Assembly (NCBI GenBank): GCA_036494815.1
Contig: DASXNV010000033.1
Location: forward strand, 142,865-206,864
Length of the DNA stretch: 64,000 nt
Direction: 5' to 3'
Source: Poindextera sp036494815
Lineage (GTDB): Bacteria > Pseudomonadota > Alphaproteobacteria > Caulobacterales > Caulobacteraceae
A program made the position numbers and the translations under genes. Every line of letters starts with the position of its first letter. Within the stretch, counting starts at the first letter, position 1. Shown here piece after piece: positions 1 to 8,779 of the stretch. The notes beneath the pieces were generated by a model. That model ran no database searches, was not told the DNA's origin, and saw nothing but the letters and a program-made list of their open reading frames with translations.

Positions 1-1
1 G

Positions 2-268
2 GCCCTCGCGGCCGGCCTGGTCGATGAGCTGGTCGAGCGTGACGCCCTGGCGGCGCGTTCGGAGGCGATCGCCACTCAACTCGCCGCGGGGCCCACCCGC
101 GCGTTTGGCGAGATGCGGCGCCTGCTCCTGTCGGCCAATGATCAGCCGCTGGAGACCCAGCTTGAATTGGAGGCCCAGGCCCTGGCGCGGGTGGCCCACT
201 CGGCGGACGCGCGTGAGGGGGTGGCGGCCTTCGGAGAAAAGCGTCGGCCAAGTTTCGAAGGCCGCTGA
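2..268 (+). CDS. Enoyl-CoA hydratase/isomerase, C-terminal part (5' end outside window)
   Basis: Only the last 88 codons are present. They form the C-terminal helical part of a crotonase-fold protein: an early AAGLVDELVE segment, typical of the helix after the core, and the closing EGVAAFGEKRRPSF signature common in acyl-CoA hydratases. The oxyanion-hole and catalytic glutamate regions lie outside the window, so neither reaction nor substrate can be read. The stop is 12 bases upstream of the acyl-CoA ligase start, so the two are probably co-transcribed and this hydratase likely belongs to the same catabolic cluster. Confidence 0.8.
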   Translation, partial: ALAAGLVDELVERDALAARSEAIATQLAAGPTRAFGEMRRLLLSANDQPLETQLELEAQALARVAHSADAREGVAAFGEKRRPSFEGR

Positions 269-280
269 GGAGACCGTAGC

Positions 281-1840
281 ATGTGGCTCTATCCGGAAGT
301 TCGCACCCTCGGAGAGTTGACCGCCTACTATGCTCGTCATCAGCCGGCCCGGATCGCCTTGATCTACGACGGACGCAAGATCCCGTTCGCCGAGCTCGAC
401 CTTGTGGCCAACCGCGTGGCCCATGCGCTGATGGCGCGCGGCGTAAGCCAGGCCGACAGGATTGGCTTCCTCGGTAAGAATTCGCCGGACTTCTATTTCG
501 CCATGTTTGGGGTGGCCAAGACCCGCGCCTGCTTCACGCCGCTCAACTGGAGGCTCTCCACAGGCGAGCTCGCCGACTTGATCCGCGACAGCGAGACCCG
601 TCTGGCGCTGGTCGAGCGAGACTTCGCTGTCGCCTGGGCGGAGGCCTGTCGCCTGGCGGAAGCCGAAGTCGAGACGATATTCATCGATTCCGTCGACACT
701 CTGGAGTCGCTGGTCGCGACCGCCTCCAGCCAACCTTCGGAGCTGTTTATCAGCGAAGAGGATAGCGTAATCCAACTCTACACATCTGGAACGACGGGCC
801 GGTGCAAGGGCGTGGTCCTGACCCATGGCAGTGTCAACCGGATGCGGCTGTGCGAGCATCTCGAACCGGCCTATGACTGGCGAGAAGGCGATAGCTTTGT
901 CAACCCTCTGCCCAACTTTCACCTGCTGCATATCGGCATCGCCCTGCAATGCCTCTATAATGGCGTGAGCGTCACCAGTGTTCGTCAGTTCGAACCGGCG
1001 AGCGTGCTCGCGGCCATAGGGCGAGAGCGGCCAAGTCTACTGACCGTCACCCCGACAATGCTGCAGTTGCTGCTTGATCACCCAGACGCAGCCTCAACGG
1101 ATTTCAGCTCGCTGCGGCTGACCCTCTATGCGGGGTCACCCATCTCCCTTGGGCTCATCAAGCGTGCGATCTCGATCATGCCCTGCCAATTCATGCAGTT
1201 CTACGGCGCGACCGAAGCTGGCGGCGCCTTCTCGATTTTGCGGCCCGAGGAGCACGATCTAACCGACGAAAAGAAGCTGCAGTCCTGCGGCCGCCCCCTG
1301 CCGCTGGTGGAATTTCGCGTCGTCGACATCGATGGCCAAGAGGCGCCCATAGGGCAGCCTGGCGAACTGCTGATCCGCAGTCCGGCCATCATGGCCGGTT
1401 ATTGGCGGCAGGAACACGTCACCAAAGCCGTGCTCTCGCATGGATGGTACCGAAGCGGGGACGTCGCCTGGCGCGACGGCGACGGCTTTTACTATATCGT
1501 CGATCGCCTCAAGGACATGATCGTCAGCGGCGGCGAAAACATCTACTCCGCAGAGGTCGAAAACGTCCTGTCCACTCATCCGGCCGTCGCGGCCGTGGCC
1601 GTGATCGGCGTTCCGGACCCGCGCTGGGGCGAGGCGGTCAAAGCGATTGTGATCCCCCTGGCCGGAGCGCCGTGCGCCGAAGCCGATCTGCTGGGATACT
1701 GTCGTGAGCGGTTGGCGGCCTACAAACTTCCTAAAAGCATAGATTTCGTGAGCAGCTTTCCCCTCGTTGCAAGTGGGAAGGTTTCCAAAAAAGAGCTGCG
1801 TGAAAGATATTGGTCAGGTCATGACCGTTCAGTCGCTTGA
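281..1840 (+). CDS. AMP-dependent acyl-CoA synthetase/ligase
   Basis: 519-residue member of the ANL adenylating superfamily; it would activate a carboxylic acid to its CoA thioester through an acyl-adenylate. The P-loop-like motif YTSGTTGRCKG starts near residue 167; the family normally has Pro-Lys-Gly, so this copy has Cys for Pro. The hinge/ATP region YRSGDVAWRDGDGF and RLKDMIVSGGENIY lie near 395-425, and the C-terminal SGKVSKKEL segment carries the catalytic lysine. A GAGGAG ribosome-binding site precedes the ATG. It sits between a hydratase and a Rieske dioxygenase, which suggests an aromatic or alicyclic acid substrate, but specificity is inference. Confidence 0.88.
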   Translation: MWLYPEVRTLGELTAYYARHQPARIALIYDGRKIPFAELDLVANRVAHALMARGVSQADRIGFLGKNSPDFYFAMFGVAKTRACFTPLNWRLSTGELADLIRDSETRLALVERDFAVAWAEACRLAEAEVETIFIDSVDTLESLVATASSQPSELFISEEDSVIQLYTSGTTGRCKGVVLTHGSVNRMRLCEHLEPAYDWREGDSFVNPLPNFHLLHIGIALQCLYNGVSVTSVRQFEPASVLAAIGRERPSLLTVTPTMLQLLLDHPDAASTDFSSLRLTLYAGSPISLGLIKRAISIMPCQFMQFYGATEAGGAFSILRPEEHDLTDEKKLQSCGRPLPLVEFRVVDIDGQEAPIGQPGELLIRSPAIMAGYWRQEHVTKAVLSHGWYRSGDVAWRDGDGFYYIVDRLKDMIVSGGENIYSAEVENVLSTHPAVAAVAVIGVPDPRWGEAVKAIVIPLAGAPCAEADLLGYCRERLAAYKLPKSIDFVSSFPLVASGKVSKKELRERYWSGHDRSVA

Positions 1841-1859
1841 ATAAATGACCTGGTCAGGT
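1811..1859. promoter_or_regulatory. Operator-like palindromes and direct repeat upstream of the Rieske genes
   Basis: The nine-base word TGGTCAGGT occurs at 1811 and again at 1851, 40 bases apart. The second copy lies inside the inverted repeats TGACCTGGTCA (1846-1856) and ACCTG-GT-CAGGT, and the first is followed by the palindrome GGTCATGACC (1817-1826). This lies at the ligase stop codon and the start of the 245-base gap before the dioxygenase, a natural place for a regulator. Which regulator binds is unknown; the MarR protein at the cluster end is one candidate. Confidence 0.35.
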
Positions 1860-2085
1860 TTTCGATCGTCGCGATCGCGACTATGAGGACCTTTTATTGC
1901 TAAGCGGCGTGGAAGTTGATAGCCGTTGTCGCGGCTGTTGATTCTCAAACCACTTCGCTTCATGGCGTGCGGAATAGGGCCTCGGCGCAGGCCGGTGGCG
2001 GCGGATCATGGCCCTCAACGTCAAAGAATGGATCAGGCGCGCCTGCTGATCGATGGTGCGCACCCTTAAATCCTGGGAGACGACG

Positions 2086-3414
2086 ATGACCCTGCCAGAT
2101 CGCACCGCGGCGGCGGTTCCGGCGAAGCCCGGGTTGGTGCTGGAGGACCGAGAGCGCCACCTGTTTCGCGTCGCGCGCCGGACCTTCGTGGACGATGCGG
2201 TGTTGGAAGAGGAGCGCCGGCGGATTTTCGACCAATGCTGGCTCTATCTCGGTCACAGCTCGGAGATCCCCGAAAATGGAGACTTCCTCACCCGCTCGGT
2301 TGGTGGGCGTGAATTGGTTTTCAACCGGGACCGGGGCGGCGTCGTCCATGCTTTCCTGAACAGCTGTCCCCACCGCGGCGCGACCTTGGTGCGCGAGGCG
2401 CGCGGCAACGCCATTTCGTTCCAGTGTTTCTACCATGGCTGGGCGTTTAACGTGAACGGACGCTTCGCCTCTCGCTATGCTGAGGGTAACTACGGCGCGG
2501 GCCACTATTTAGGTGGTTGTGCGGATCTGGTCGCCGCCCCACGCCTCGAACACTATCGCGAGTTCTATTTTATCAACTTCGACCGGGGCGCCGTCGGGCT
2601 CTCGGACTATCTCGGCGACGCCAGGGAGTTCATCGACCTTGTCGCCGACCAGGGCGAGGTCGGCATGGAGATCGTCGGCTCCGGGCAAAGCTATTTCATC
2701 GACGCCAATTGGAAGCTGTTGGCGGAGAACAGCATTGACGGCTTCCACGGCCTGCCGACCCACAGCACCTATTTCGACTACCTGCAAAATGTCGGCGACA
2801 TCAGCGCGGAGAACGTTCCGCGCCTGGCCCGCGGGGGAATGCGCGACCTCGGCAATGGTCATGCGGTGATCGAGTATCCCTCGCCCTGGGGCCGCCCGGT
2901 AGCGCGGTGGACTGCAGCCTGGGGCGAGGACAGGCGGGAGATGATCGAGCAGGGACGCGTGCGTCTTATCAAAGCGTTCGGCGAGGCGCGCGGCCTGCGC
3001 ATGGCCGAACTGAGCCGCAACATGATCATCTTCCCGAACCTGGTGATCAACGACATCATGGCCATCACTGTACGGACCTTCTATCCGCTGGCCAGCAACC
3101 GGATGGCGGTGAGCGCCTGGGCCCTGGGGGTGAAGGATGAGGACGAGCGCCTGCGCGCACTCAGACTTTTCAACTTTCTGGAGTTTCTCGGACCCGGCGG
3201 CTTAGCTACGCCGGACGATGTGGAGGCCCTGGAATCCTGCCAGCGGGGCTATGCGAACCTGCGCGAAGCGGCCTGGAACGACATCTCCAAGGGCATGCCG
3301 CGCGGCGCCGACGCAAGGACCGACGATGAGGAGCAGATTCGCTGCTTCTGGCGTGAGTGGAACCGCCGCATCGCTCCAAGCGCGGTCGCAAGCGAAATGG
3401 CGGCTCCGTCATGA
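2086..3414 (+). CDS. Rieske aromatic-ring-hydroxylating dioxygenase, alpha subunit
   Basis: 442-residue catalytic subunit of a Rieske non-heme iron oxygenase. The [2Fe-2S] ligands are Cys94-x-His96 in NSCPHRG and Cys114-x2-His117 in FQCFYHGW. The mononuclear iron site fits Asp218, His221 and His226 in ENSIDGFHGLPTH. I chose the ATG preceded by GGGAGA, rather than one 33 bases upstream, for its ribosome-binding site and the usual family N-terminus. The stop overlaps the start of the beta subunit (ATGA). No ferredoxin or reductase gene is visible nearby, so electrons must come from elsewhere. Likely substrates are aromatic or polycyclic acids; unproven. Confidence 0.92.
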   Translation: MTLPDRTAAAVPAKPGLVLEDRERHLFRVARRTFVDDAVLEEERRRIFDQCWLYLGHSSEIPENGDFLTRSVGGRELVFNRDRGGVVHAFLNSCPHRGATLVREARGNAISFQCFYHGWAFNVNGRFASRYAEGNYGAGHYLGGCADLVAAPRLEHYREFYFINFDRGAVGLSDYLGDAREFIDLVADQGEVGMEIVGSGQSYFIDANWKLLAENSIDGFHGLPTHSTYFDYLQNVGDISAENVPRLARGGMRDLGNGHAVIEYPSPWGRPVARWTAAWGEDRREMIEQGRVRLIKAFGEARGLRMAELSRNMIIFPNLVINDIMAITVRTFYPLASNRMAVSAWALGVKDEDERLRALRLFNFLEFLGPGGLATPDDVEALESCQRGYANLREAAWNDISKGMPRGADARTDDEEQIRCFWREWNRRIAPSAVASEMAAPS

Positions 3415-3896
3415 TCTCGGCGCCCACCCGCGCCGAGGTGGAGGATTTCCTCTATGCCGAGGCCAGTCTCCTGGATGAATGGCGCTTGGACGAATGGTTC
3501 GCCCTATTCGCCGAGGGCGCGACCTACCAGGCGCCCACCGCCGGCGCGCCCGAGGATGACGATCCGGCCAAGTCGCTGTTCTATATCGCTGACGACTATG
3601 TGCGCCTGCGCGAGCGGATCGGGCGGCTGAACAAGAAGGAAGCTCACGCCGAGTATCCGCGTTCGCGGGTGCGGCACATGATCAGCAATGTCCGCATCAC
3701 CGCGTCTCGCGAGGGAAGCTCGGACTTGACCTGTAACTTCGTGGTCTATCGCTCTAAGACCGGTAAGGTCGATACCTTCTTCGGCCACAGCCTCTATACG
3801 ATTGACTGGTCGGTAAACACCTGGAAGATCAAATCCAAGCGCGTCGTGCTGGACATGGATACGCTCTATCCGGGCAAGTTGAGCATCGTCATCTAG
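3411..3896 (+). CDS. Ring-hydroxylating dioxygenase, beta subunit
   Basis: 161 residues with the SnoaL/NTF2-like cone fold of small dioxygenase subunits: an N-terminal helix EVEDFLYAEASLLDEW, a central RLRERIGRLNKKEAHAEYP stretch, then RSRVRHMISNVRI, a hallmark of this family. The ATG overlaps the alpha-subunit stop by four bases, so translation is probably coupled. It stabilises the alpha3beta3 hexamer and is not catalytic in characterised relatives. Ends with TAG. Confidence 0.92.
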   Translation: MISAPTRAEVEDFLYAEASLLDEWRLDEWFALFAEGATYQAPTAGAPEDDDPAKSLFYIADDYVRLRERIGRLNKKEAHAEYPRSRVRHMISNVRITASREGSSDLTCNFVVYRSKTGKVDTFFGHSLYTIDWSVNTWKIKSKRVVLDMDTLYPGKLSIVI

Positions 3897-3922
3897 AAAG
3901 CCGGCCCAGCGATTGGCGATGG

Positions 3923-3977
3923 GCGCCCCGCAATGTGACAGGCCGCGACCAGCCTCTGTTCGCCGGAAGCGGGGCGC
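3923..3977. terminator. Possible bidirectional hairpin between convergent operons
   Basis: GCGCCCCGC at 3923-3931 is repeated inverted as GCGGGGCGC at 3969-3977. The stem is perfect over nine GC-rich pairs, but the loop is long (37 bases) and there is no T tract, so intrinsic termination is uncertain. Its position between convergent stops favours a termination or mRNA-end role. Confidence 0.25.
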
Positions 3978-3979
3978 GG

Positions 3980-4924
3980 TTACCGCAACGCCGCCTTCGC
4001 CGCTGCATATTCGGCGGCCAGACCTCCAATATACTGGGCCGCCGGCCCGGAGCGCTTGACCGCCCCAATCCCCTGGCCAGCGCTCCAAATGTCTCGCCAA
4101 GCCTTCGCGTTGGATCCGCCGTCCTTGATATTGATCTGTGTCCCTGCGGCGCGGACCAGATTGGCCGGGTCCAGACCATTGAATTCTATGGATGGCCGCA
4201 GGAATGAGGCGTCGACGCCGGTGAAGCAGTTGGTGACGACAATGTCGCTGGAGGTCGAATCCACGATCATCTGCTTGAACGCCGGCTGAGTGTTGGCCTC
4301 ATCGGACGCGAGGAATGGGGATCCGATATAAGCGAAATCCGCGCCCATCACTTCAGCGGCAAGCACGTCGCGCCCTGTAGCGATGCAGCCGGACAGAGCC
4401 AGCGGCCCCGCCCACCAGTCGCGTATCTCGTTCATCAGCGCGAATGGGGAGAGTTTACCGGTATGTCCGCCTGCGCCGGCGCAAACGGCGATGAGGCCGT
4501 CCACGCCCCGGTCGGCGCATTTCAAGGCCTGGCGATTGTTGATCACGTCGTTGAAAACGACGCCGCCGTATTCGTGAATGGTCTTGACGATCTCGCCGTC
4601 GGCTGCGAGCGCCAGAACGACGATAGGAACGCGATGCTTGAGAACGACCTGTAGGTCCGCCGCCAACCGATCATTCGTCCGGTGCGCGACGAGGTTGATC
4701 GCATAAGGCGCATCGTCGTCGCTCAGGGCTTCGGCAATTCGAGCGATGTCTTCGTCCAGCGCGGCTGTAGAGCGCGGGTTGAGGGCGGGCATGGCCCCGA
4801 TGATTCCGGCCTTTGACTGGGCGATGACGAGGTCCGCCGTCGAGGCGATGAACATGGGGCCAGCGAATACGGGCAGCCGTAGCCGCGCGCGAAGCGCCGA
4901 CGCCAGTTTGGGATCGCCACGCAT
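3980..4924 (-). CDS. Nitronate monooxygenase (2-nitropropane dioxygenase family) flavoprotein
   Basis: 314-residue TIM-barrel FMN enzyme. The motif AGAGGHTG, whose His is the catalytic base in characterised nitronate monooxygenases, and the phosphate-binding run SGCIATGRDVLAAEVMGAD are both present. The chosen ATG follows the TAG of the upstream hydratase by two bases. It is the last gene of an eight-gene minus-strand operon. Members beside acyl-CoA genes are often annotated without a nitroalkane role, and enoyl-reductase (FabK-like) relatives share the fold, so an FMN-dependent reduction or oxidation of a CoA intermediate is an alternative. Confidence 0.85.
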   Translation of the reverse strand: MRGDPKLASALRARLRLPVFAGPMFIASTADLVIAQSKAGIIGAMPALNPRSTAALDEDIARIAEALSDDDAPYAINLVAHRTNDRLAADLQVVLKHRVPIVVLALAADGEIVKTIHEYGGVVFNDVINNRQALKCADRGVDGLIAVCAGAGGHTGKLSPFALMNEIRDWWAGPLALSGCIATGRDVLAAEVMGADFAYIGSPFLASDEANTQPAFKQMIVDSTSSDIVVTNCFTGVDASFLRPSIEFNGLDPANLVRAAGTQINIKDGGSNAKAWRDIWSAGQGIGAVKRSGPAAQYIGGLAAEYAAAKAALR

Positions 4925-4926
4925 CA

Positions 4927-5781
4927 CTATTGCCTCAGAACCGCTTGGCCTCGGTCCAGCACCAGCCGATCGCCGACATGGGCCTGGAAGACGGCGGATG
5001 CCTTGTCGCGCCATATCGAAAAATCGATCTGATCCCCGGGATAGATCACCCCGGTGAACCACGCCGAAAGCGACTCCAGGGCGCAGGCGTCGCCCGCCGC
5101 GAGCGATCGGATGATCGCCCATCCGGCCATGCCGTACGACGCATAGCCGTGCAGGATCGGACGCGCGAAGCCGGCGCTACGCGCAATTTCCGGATCTGCG
5201 TGCAGGGGGTTCCAATCCCCCGACAGGCGGTAAATCAGGGCGGCGCGCGGCGAAACCGGTCGTGAAAGACGAAGATCTGGGGCGCAGTCTGGGCGCGCCC
5301 AATCCGTTCGCGGCGCCGGCGGGGGCCCGCCAAATCCGCCATCGCCGCGCAGCAGCAAAGATTGTTTTAGAACGCAATAGATATCACCCGTTTTGGCGTC
5401 GCCCAGCGTTCGCTCCAACACCAGGCTCGCCCCCTTGCCCGCCCCTCGATCGGCCAGCTCCATGATCCGGGCGCTCGCGATGATCGCGCCGCGAGGCGGT
5501 AGTGGCTTTAAGAAGGTGGCGGCCTGAGCTTGATGGATCAAGCGCACGACATCGATGCCGAAAGAGGGATCGGCCACCCACAGACCCAGGCTGGCGAGGG
5601 TTGCTGCGAAGGTCGGCAGCAGCTTCAGTCGGGTTTCGAGCAGATAGTCGAGATCGGTCTGATCAAGCGGATCCTCTCCAAGGCCTATGCCTAGGGCGTA
5701 TAGGATGGCGTCACGTTCGACATAGTCCTGCCGGACCTGCGGAAACACGTGCTCGACCAGGCGTTGGGCGTTTAACGCCAC
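4927..5781 (-). CDS. MaoC-type (R)-specific enoyl-CoA hydratase, two-hotdog form
   Basis: 284 residues, matching the two-domain MaoC hydratases (peroxisomal hydratase-2 type). The N-terminal MaoC_dehydrat_N half begins LVEHVFPQVRQDY and contains YALGIGLGEDPLD. The C-terminal half holds the hydratase-2 motif SGDWNPLHADPEIARSAGF with the catalytic Asp/His pair, then PILHGYASYGMAGWAI. Starts at GTG. Gaps to its neighbours are two and three bases, so it is firmly in the operon. It would hydrate a trans-2-enoyl-CoA to the (R)-3-hydroxyacyl-CoA, which fits the SDR transcribed just before it. Confidence 0.88.
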   Translation of the reverse strand: MALNAQRLVEHVFPQVRQDYVERDAILYALGIGLGEDPLDQTDLDYLLETRLKLLPTFAATLASLGLWVADPSFGIDVVRLIHQAQAATFLKPLPPRGAIIASARIMELADRGAGKGASLVLERTLGDAKTGDIYCVLKQSLLLRGDGGFGGPPPAPRTDWARPDCAPDLRLSRPVSPRAALIYRLSGDWNPLHADPEIARSAGFARPILHGYASYGMAGWAIIRSLAAGDACALESLSAWFTGVIYPGDQIDFSIWRDKASAVFQAHVGDRLVLDRGQAVLRQ

Positions 5782-5784
5782 GGC

Positions 5785-6696
5785 TCAGACCGGGTCCCAG
5801 GTGAAAACGTCCCCGGACCGATCCAAGGGGTAGAAGTCAGCGGCGAACATCGGGAAGACGCGCTCAGCAATGCTCTCAGGCGTCCAGCCGTCGCCGGTGT
5901 GGGCGGTGCGGATAGGCCGGGGCTGGGAGAACAGATAGATCTCGTTGTTGCGCACGCCAAAGATCTGACCGGTCACGCCGGCGCCGGTGTCGCTCGCCAG
6001 GGCGACCACGAAGGGGGCGATCTTCTCTGGAACCAGTTTCATCAGTCCCTCGATCCGCTTGACCTGTTCGGGCGTATTGGCGGGAATCGAGCTGACCATT
6101 CGGGTCCACGCAAAGGGGGCGACGGCGTTCGAGCGCACGTGGAAACGTTCCATGTCGAGCGCGATCGACTTGGATAGGGCCGTGACGCCGAGCTTGGCGG
6201 CGGCATAGTTGGCCTGGCCGAAATTGCCGATCAGGCCAGAGGTCGAGGTCATGTGGACATATGCGCCGCCGGCCTGCTCCTTGAAGAAGGGCGCCGCGGC
6301 GCGGCTCACATTGAATGTGCCCTTAAGGTGCACGGCGATGACCGCGTCGAATTCCTCCTCGCTCATCTTGTGAAACAGGCCGTCGCGAAGATTGCCGGCG
6401 TTGTTCACCACCGCGTCGATCCGGCCGAAGGTTTCCACCGCCGCCTGCACCATAGATTGGGCGCCATCCCAGCTGGCGACGCTGTCGGCGTTGGCGACGG
6501 CTTGCCCCCCCGCGGCGACGATTTCGTCGACGACTTGTTGAGCGGGCGAAACGTCACCGCCTTCGCCCGCTAGCGAGACGCCCAGGTCATTGACCACCAC
6601 CGCGGCGCCGGCGCTGGCCAGCGCCAGGGCGACTCCGCGGCCAACGCCACGCCCCGCGCCCGTCACCAGGGCGACTTTCCCATCCATTATGCCCAT
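5785..6696 (-). CDS. SDR 3-hydroxyacyl-CoA dehydrogenase (MFE-2/17-beta-HSD4-like)
   Basis: 303-residue short-chain dehydrogenase. It has the nucleotide-binding TGAGRGVGRG near residue 12, the NNAGNLRD motif, the catalytic Ser in TSTSG and the YAAAK active-site pair. The NDLGVSLAGEGGDVSPAQ region resembles the dehydrogenase domain of multifunctional enzyme 2, which oxidises (R)-3-hydroxyacyl-CoA esters. Pairing with the adjacent hydratase-2 supports this. The start used (MGIMDGK) has a TGAGGACC ribosome-binding site; upstream in-frame sequence overlaps the acyl-CoA dehydrogenase and is not counted. Confidence 0.88.
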   Translation of the reverse strand: MGIMDGKVALVTGAGRGVGRGVALALASAGAAVVVNDLGVSLAGEGGDVSPAQQVVDEIVAAGGQAVANADSVASWDGAQSMVQAAVETFGRIDAVVNNAGNLRDGLFHKMSEEEFDAVIAVHLKGTFNVSRAAAPFFKEQAGGAYVHMTSTSGLIGNFGQANYAAAKLGVTALSKSIALDMERFHVRSNAVAPFAWTRMVSSIPANTPEQVKRIEGLMKLVPEKIAPFVVALASDTGAGVTGQIFGVRNNEIYLFSQPRPIRTAHTGDGWTPESIAERVFPMFAADFYPLDRSGDVFTWDPV

Positions 6697-6707
6697 GGCG
6701 GTGGTCC

Positions 6708-7892
6708 TCAATAGCTCTTCGGAAGGCCAAGCACCTTCTCGGCGACGAAGCTCAAGATGAGTTGCTCGGTGATCGGCGCCAGGCGCGTGAGCGCCGCTTC
6801 GCGATAAAGCCGTTCGACGTGATATTCCTTGGCGTAACCGAAGCCGCCGTGCGTCGCCACGGCCTGCCAGGCGGCGTCGTGGCCGGCGCGTGCGCCGAGG
6901 AACTTGGCGCTGTTGGCCTCCGCGCCGCAGGGCTGGCCGGCGTCGTAGAGTTCGGCCGCGCGCATGACCATCAGCCAGGCTGATTCCAGATACATCCACT
7001 TCTCGGCGAGCGGATGCTGGATGCCCTGGTTCTGGCCAATCGGCCTATCGAACACAACGCGATCCTTGGCGTAAGCGGTGGCGCGGCGCAGGGCGTCCTG
7101 TCCGATGCCGATCGCTTCCGCCGCGATCAGGATGCGCTCCGGGTTGAGGCTGTGCAGTATATAGGAGAATCCCTTGCCCTCTTCGCCGATCCGATCCTCG
7201 TCGGGGATGAACAGCCCATCAATGAAGATGGCGTTGGAATCGACCGCCTTGCGGCCCATCTTTGGAATTCGGTGGACATCGATCTTGCTGCGATCAAGGT
7301 CGGTATAGAAGATGGTGATGCCGTCGGTGGGCCGGGCGCAGTCCTCATAGCGGGTCGTGCGGGTGAGCAGCATGATCTTGTTGGCGACCTGGGCCGTGGA
7401 GGTCCAGACCTTCTGACCGTGAACGACATACCCGCCATCGACCTTCTGGGCGAAGGTCTTGATGCGCGTGGTGTTGAGGCCGGCGTCCGGCTCGGTGAAG
7501 CCGAAGCAGCACTGATCCTCACCGGAGACCAAACGCGGCACCCATCGCGCCTTCTGCTCCGGAGCGCCTTGCACCACGATCGGGTGCGGTCCGAACAGGT
7601 TGATGTGAACCGTGGAGGCTGAAGCCATTCCGCCGCCATGGCTGGCCACCTCGTGCATCATGACCGCCGCCTCGGTGACGCCGAGCCCTGCGCCCCCGTA
7701 CTCTTCCGGCATGGTGATCCCGAGCCAACCCGCATCGGCCATGGCGCGATGAAATTCCTTGGGAAAGTGACCGTCCTCATCCCGAGCCAGCCAATAGTCG
7801 TCATCGAACCGCGTGACGACCGCGCGGACGCCCTCGCGGATGCTGTTCAACTCGGTCTCGCGCGAGGACCCCGGCTCGAGGTGCGTGTTCAT
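6708..7892 (-). CDS. Acyl-CoA dehydrogenase family protein
   Basis: 394-residue FAD enzyme that would introduce an alpha,beta double bond into an acyl-CoA and pass electrons to ETF. Visible motifs: GWLGITMPEEYGGAGLG near residue 55, the FAD-contacting FTEPDAGLNTTRIKT, the substrate-loop GQKVWTSTAQVA, and a C-terminal GGFGYAKEYHVERLYREA with candidate base residues. I chose the start that overlaps the CitE stop (ATGA) because GGGAG lies eight bases before it; an ATG 15 bases upstream is part of that same ribosome-binding sequence. Confidence 0.9.
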   Translation of the reverse strand: MNTHLEPGSSRETELNSIREGVRAVVTRFDDDYWLARDEDGHFPKEFHRAMADAGWLGITMPEEYGGAGLGVTEAAVMMHEVASHGGGMASASTVHINLFGPHPIVVQGAPEQKARWVPRLVSGEDQCCFGFTEPDAGLNTTRIKTFAQKVDGGYVVHGQKVWTSTAQVANKIMLLTRTTRYEDCARPTDGITIFYTDLDRSKIDVHRIPKMGRKAVDSNAIFIDGLFIPDEDRIGEEGKGFSYILHSLNPERILIAAEAIGIGQDALRRATAYAKDRVVFDRPIGQNQGIQHPLAEKWMYLESAWLMVMRAAELYDAGQPCGAEANSAKFLGARAGHDAAWQAVATHGGFGYAKEYHVERLYREAALTRLAPITEQLILSFVAEKVLGLPKSY

Positions 7893-8779
7893 TCGGAAGG
7901 CTCCCATTGGTCAGGGGCTAGCGACCGCAGGACTTGCTGCGCCGCCTTCAAATGCGGGATGTCGTACATCTTGCCATCGATGGCGACGGCGCCGGCCTCG
8001 GGCTCGGCGGCGAAGGCGGCGACCACGCGCCGCGCTTGAGCGACGTCCGCTTCGGACGGGCTAAAGCAAGTGTTTATTGTCGCGACCTGATCGGGATGGA
8101 TGGCGATGCGCCCGGTGAAGCCGTCACGACGTGCGAGGCGGCAGTCCGCAGCAAGCCCCTCAAGATCGCGGAAGTCGGCGAACAACGTCTCGATTGGTGC
8201 GACCCCGGCCGCCGCTGCGGCGAACAGGCATTGGGCGCGGGCGAATTGATAGGGCTGGCTCCACGCGCCGTGGGCGTCCTTGTTGTCGGTCGCTCCGATC
8301 GCGGCGGCGAGATCCTCCGCCCCCCAGGTCAGGCCGATCAGACGGGGATGGGCTGGAGCATAGGTGCCCAAGGCGAACATCGCCGCGGGAGTCTCGGTGG
8401 CGACAACGGCGATCTTGACCACGCCTGGGGGCATTCCGGCGCGGGCCTCCAGGGCGTCAAGATAGTGGCCAATTCGCACAACGTCCTGCGCGCTGTTCGC
8501 CTTGGGGACCAGGACGGCGTCAAGCCCCGGCCGCACGACCGCCGCCAGATCCGCCAGCGCAAGGCCGGTATCGAAGGGATTGATCCGAACGAACAGGCGC
8601 CAGTCGCGCGGCGTGGTGGGATCGATCAGGCCGGCGACATGAGCGCGCGCGGCGTCCTTCTGCGACGGCGCCACGGCGTCCTCAAGATCCAGGATCAGGG
8701 CGTCGGCGCCGACAGCGCGGGCCTTGGCGAACTTTCGTTCGCTGTCGCCGGGGACGAACAGGAGCGAGCGCAGCCTCAT
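7889..8779 (-). CDS. HpcH/HpaI-CitE family acyl-CoA lyase (malyl-/citramalyl-CoA-lyase-like)
   Basis: 296-residue TIM-barrel protein of the CitE/malyl-CoA lyase family. The opening RSLLFVPGDSERKFAKA and the metal-binding DLEDAV motif (about residues 31-36) are diagnostic; IGLTWGAEDLAAAIGA and the closing GRIAIHPDQVATIN are also typical. Enzymes of this family split a (3S)-malyl-, beta-methylmalyl- or citramalyl-CoA into acetyl- or propionyl-CoA and a 2-oxoacid, or run in reverse. The start overlaps the stop of the MaoC hydratase by four bases. That pair could hydrate and then cleave a branched or dicarboxylic acyl-CoA. Confidence 0.85.
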   Translation of the reverse strand: MRLRSLLFVPGDSERKFAKARAVGADALILDLEDAVAPSQKDAARAHVAGLIDPTTPRDWRLFVRINPFDTGLALADLAAVVRPGLDAVLVPKANSAQDVVRIGHYLDALEARAGMPPGVVKIAVVATETPAAMFALGTYAPAHPRLIGLTWGAEDLAAAIGATDNKDAHGAWSQPYQFARAQCLFAAAAAGVAPIETLFADFRDLEGLAADCRLARRDGFTGRIAIHPDQVATINTCFSPSEADVAQARRVVAAFAAEPEAGAVAIDGKMYDIPHLKAAQQVLRSLAPDQWEPSE

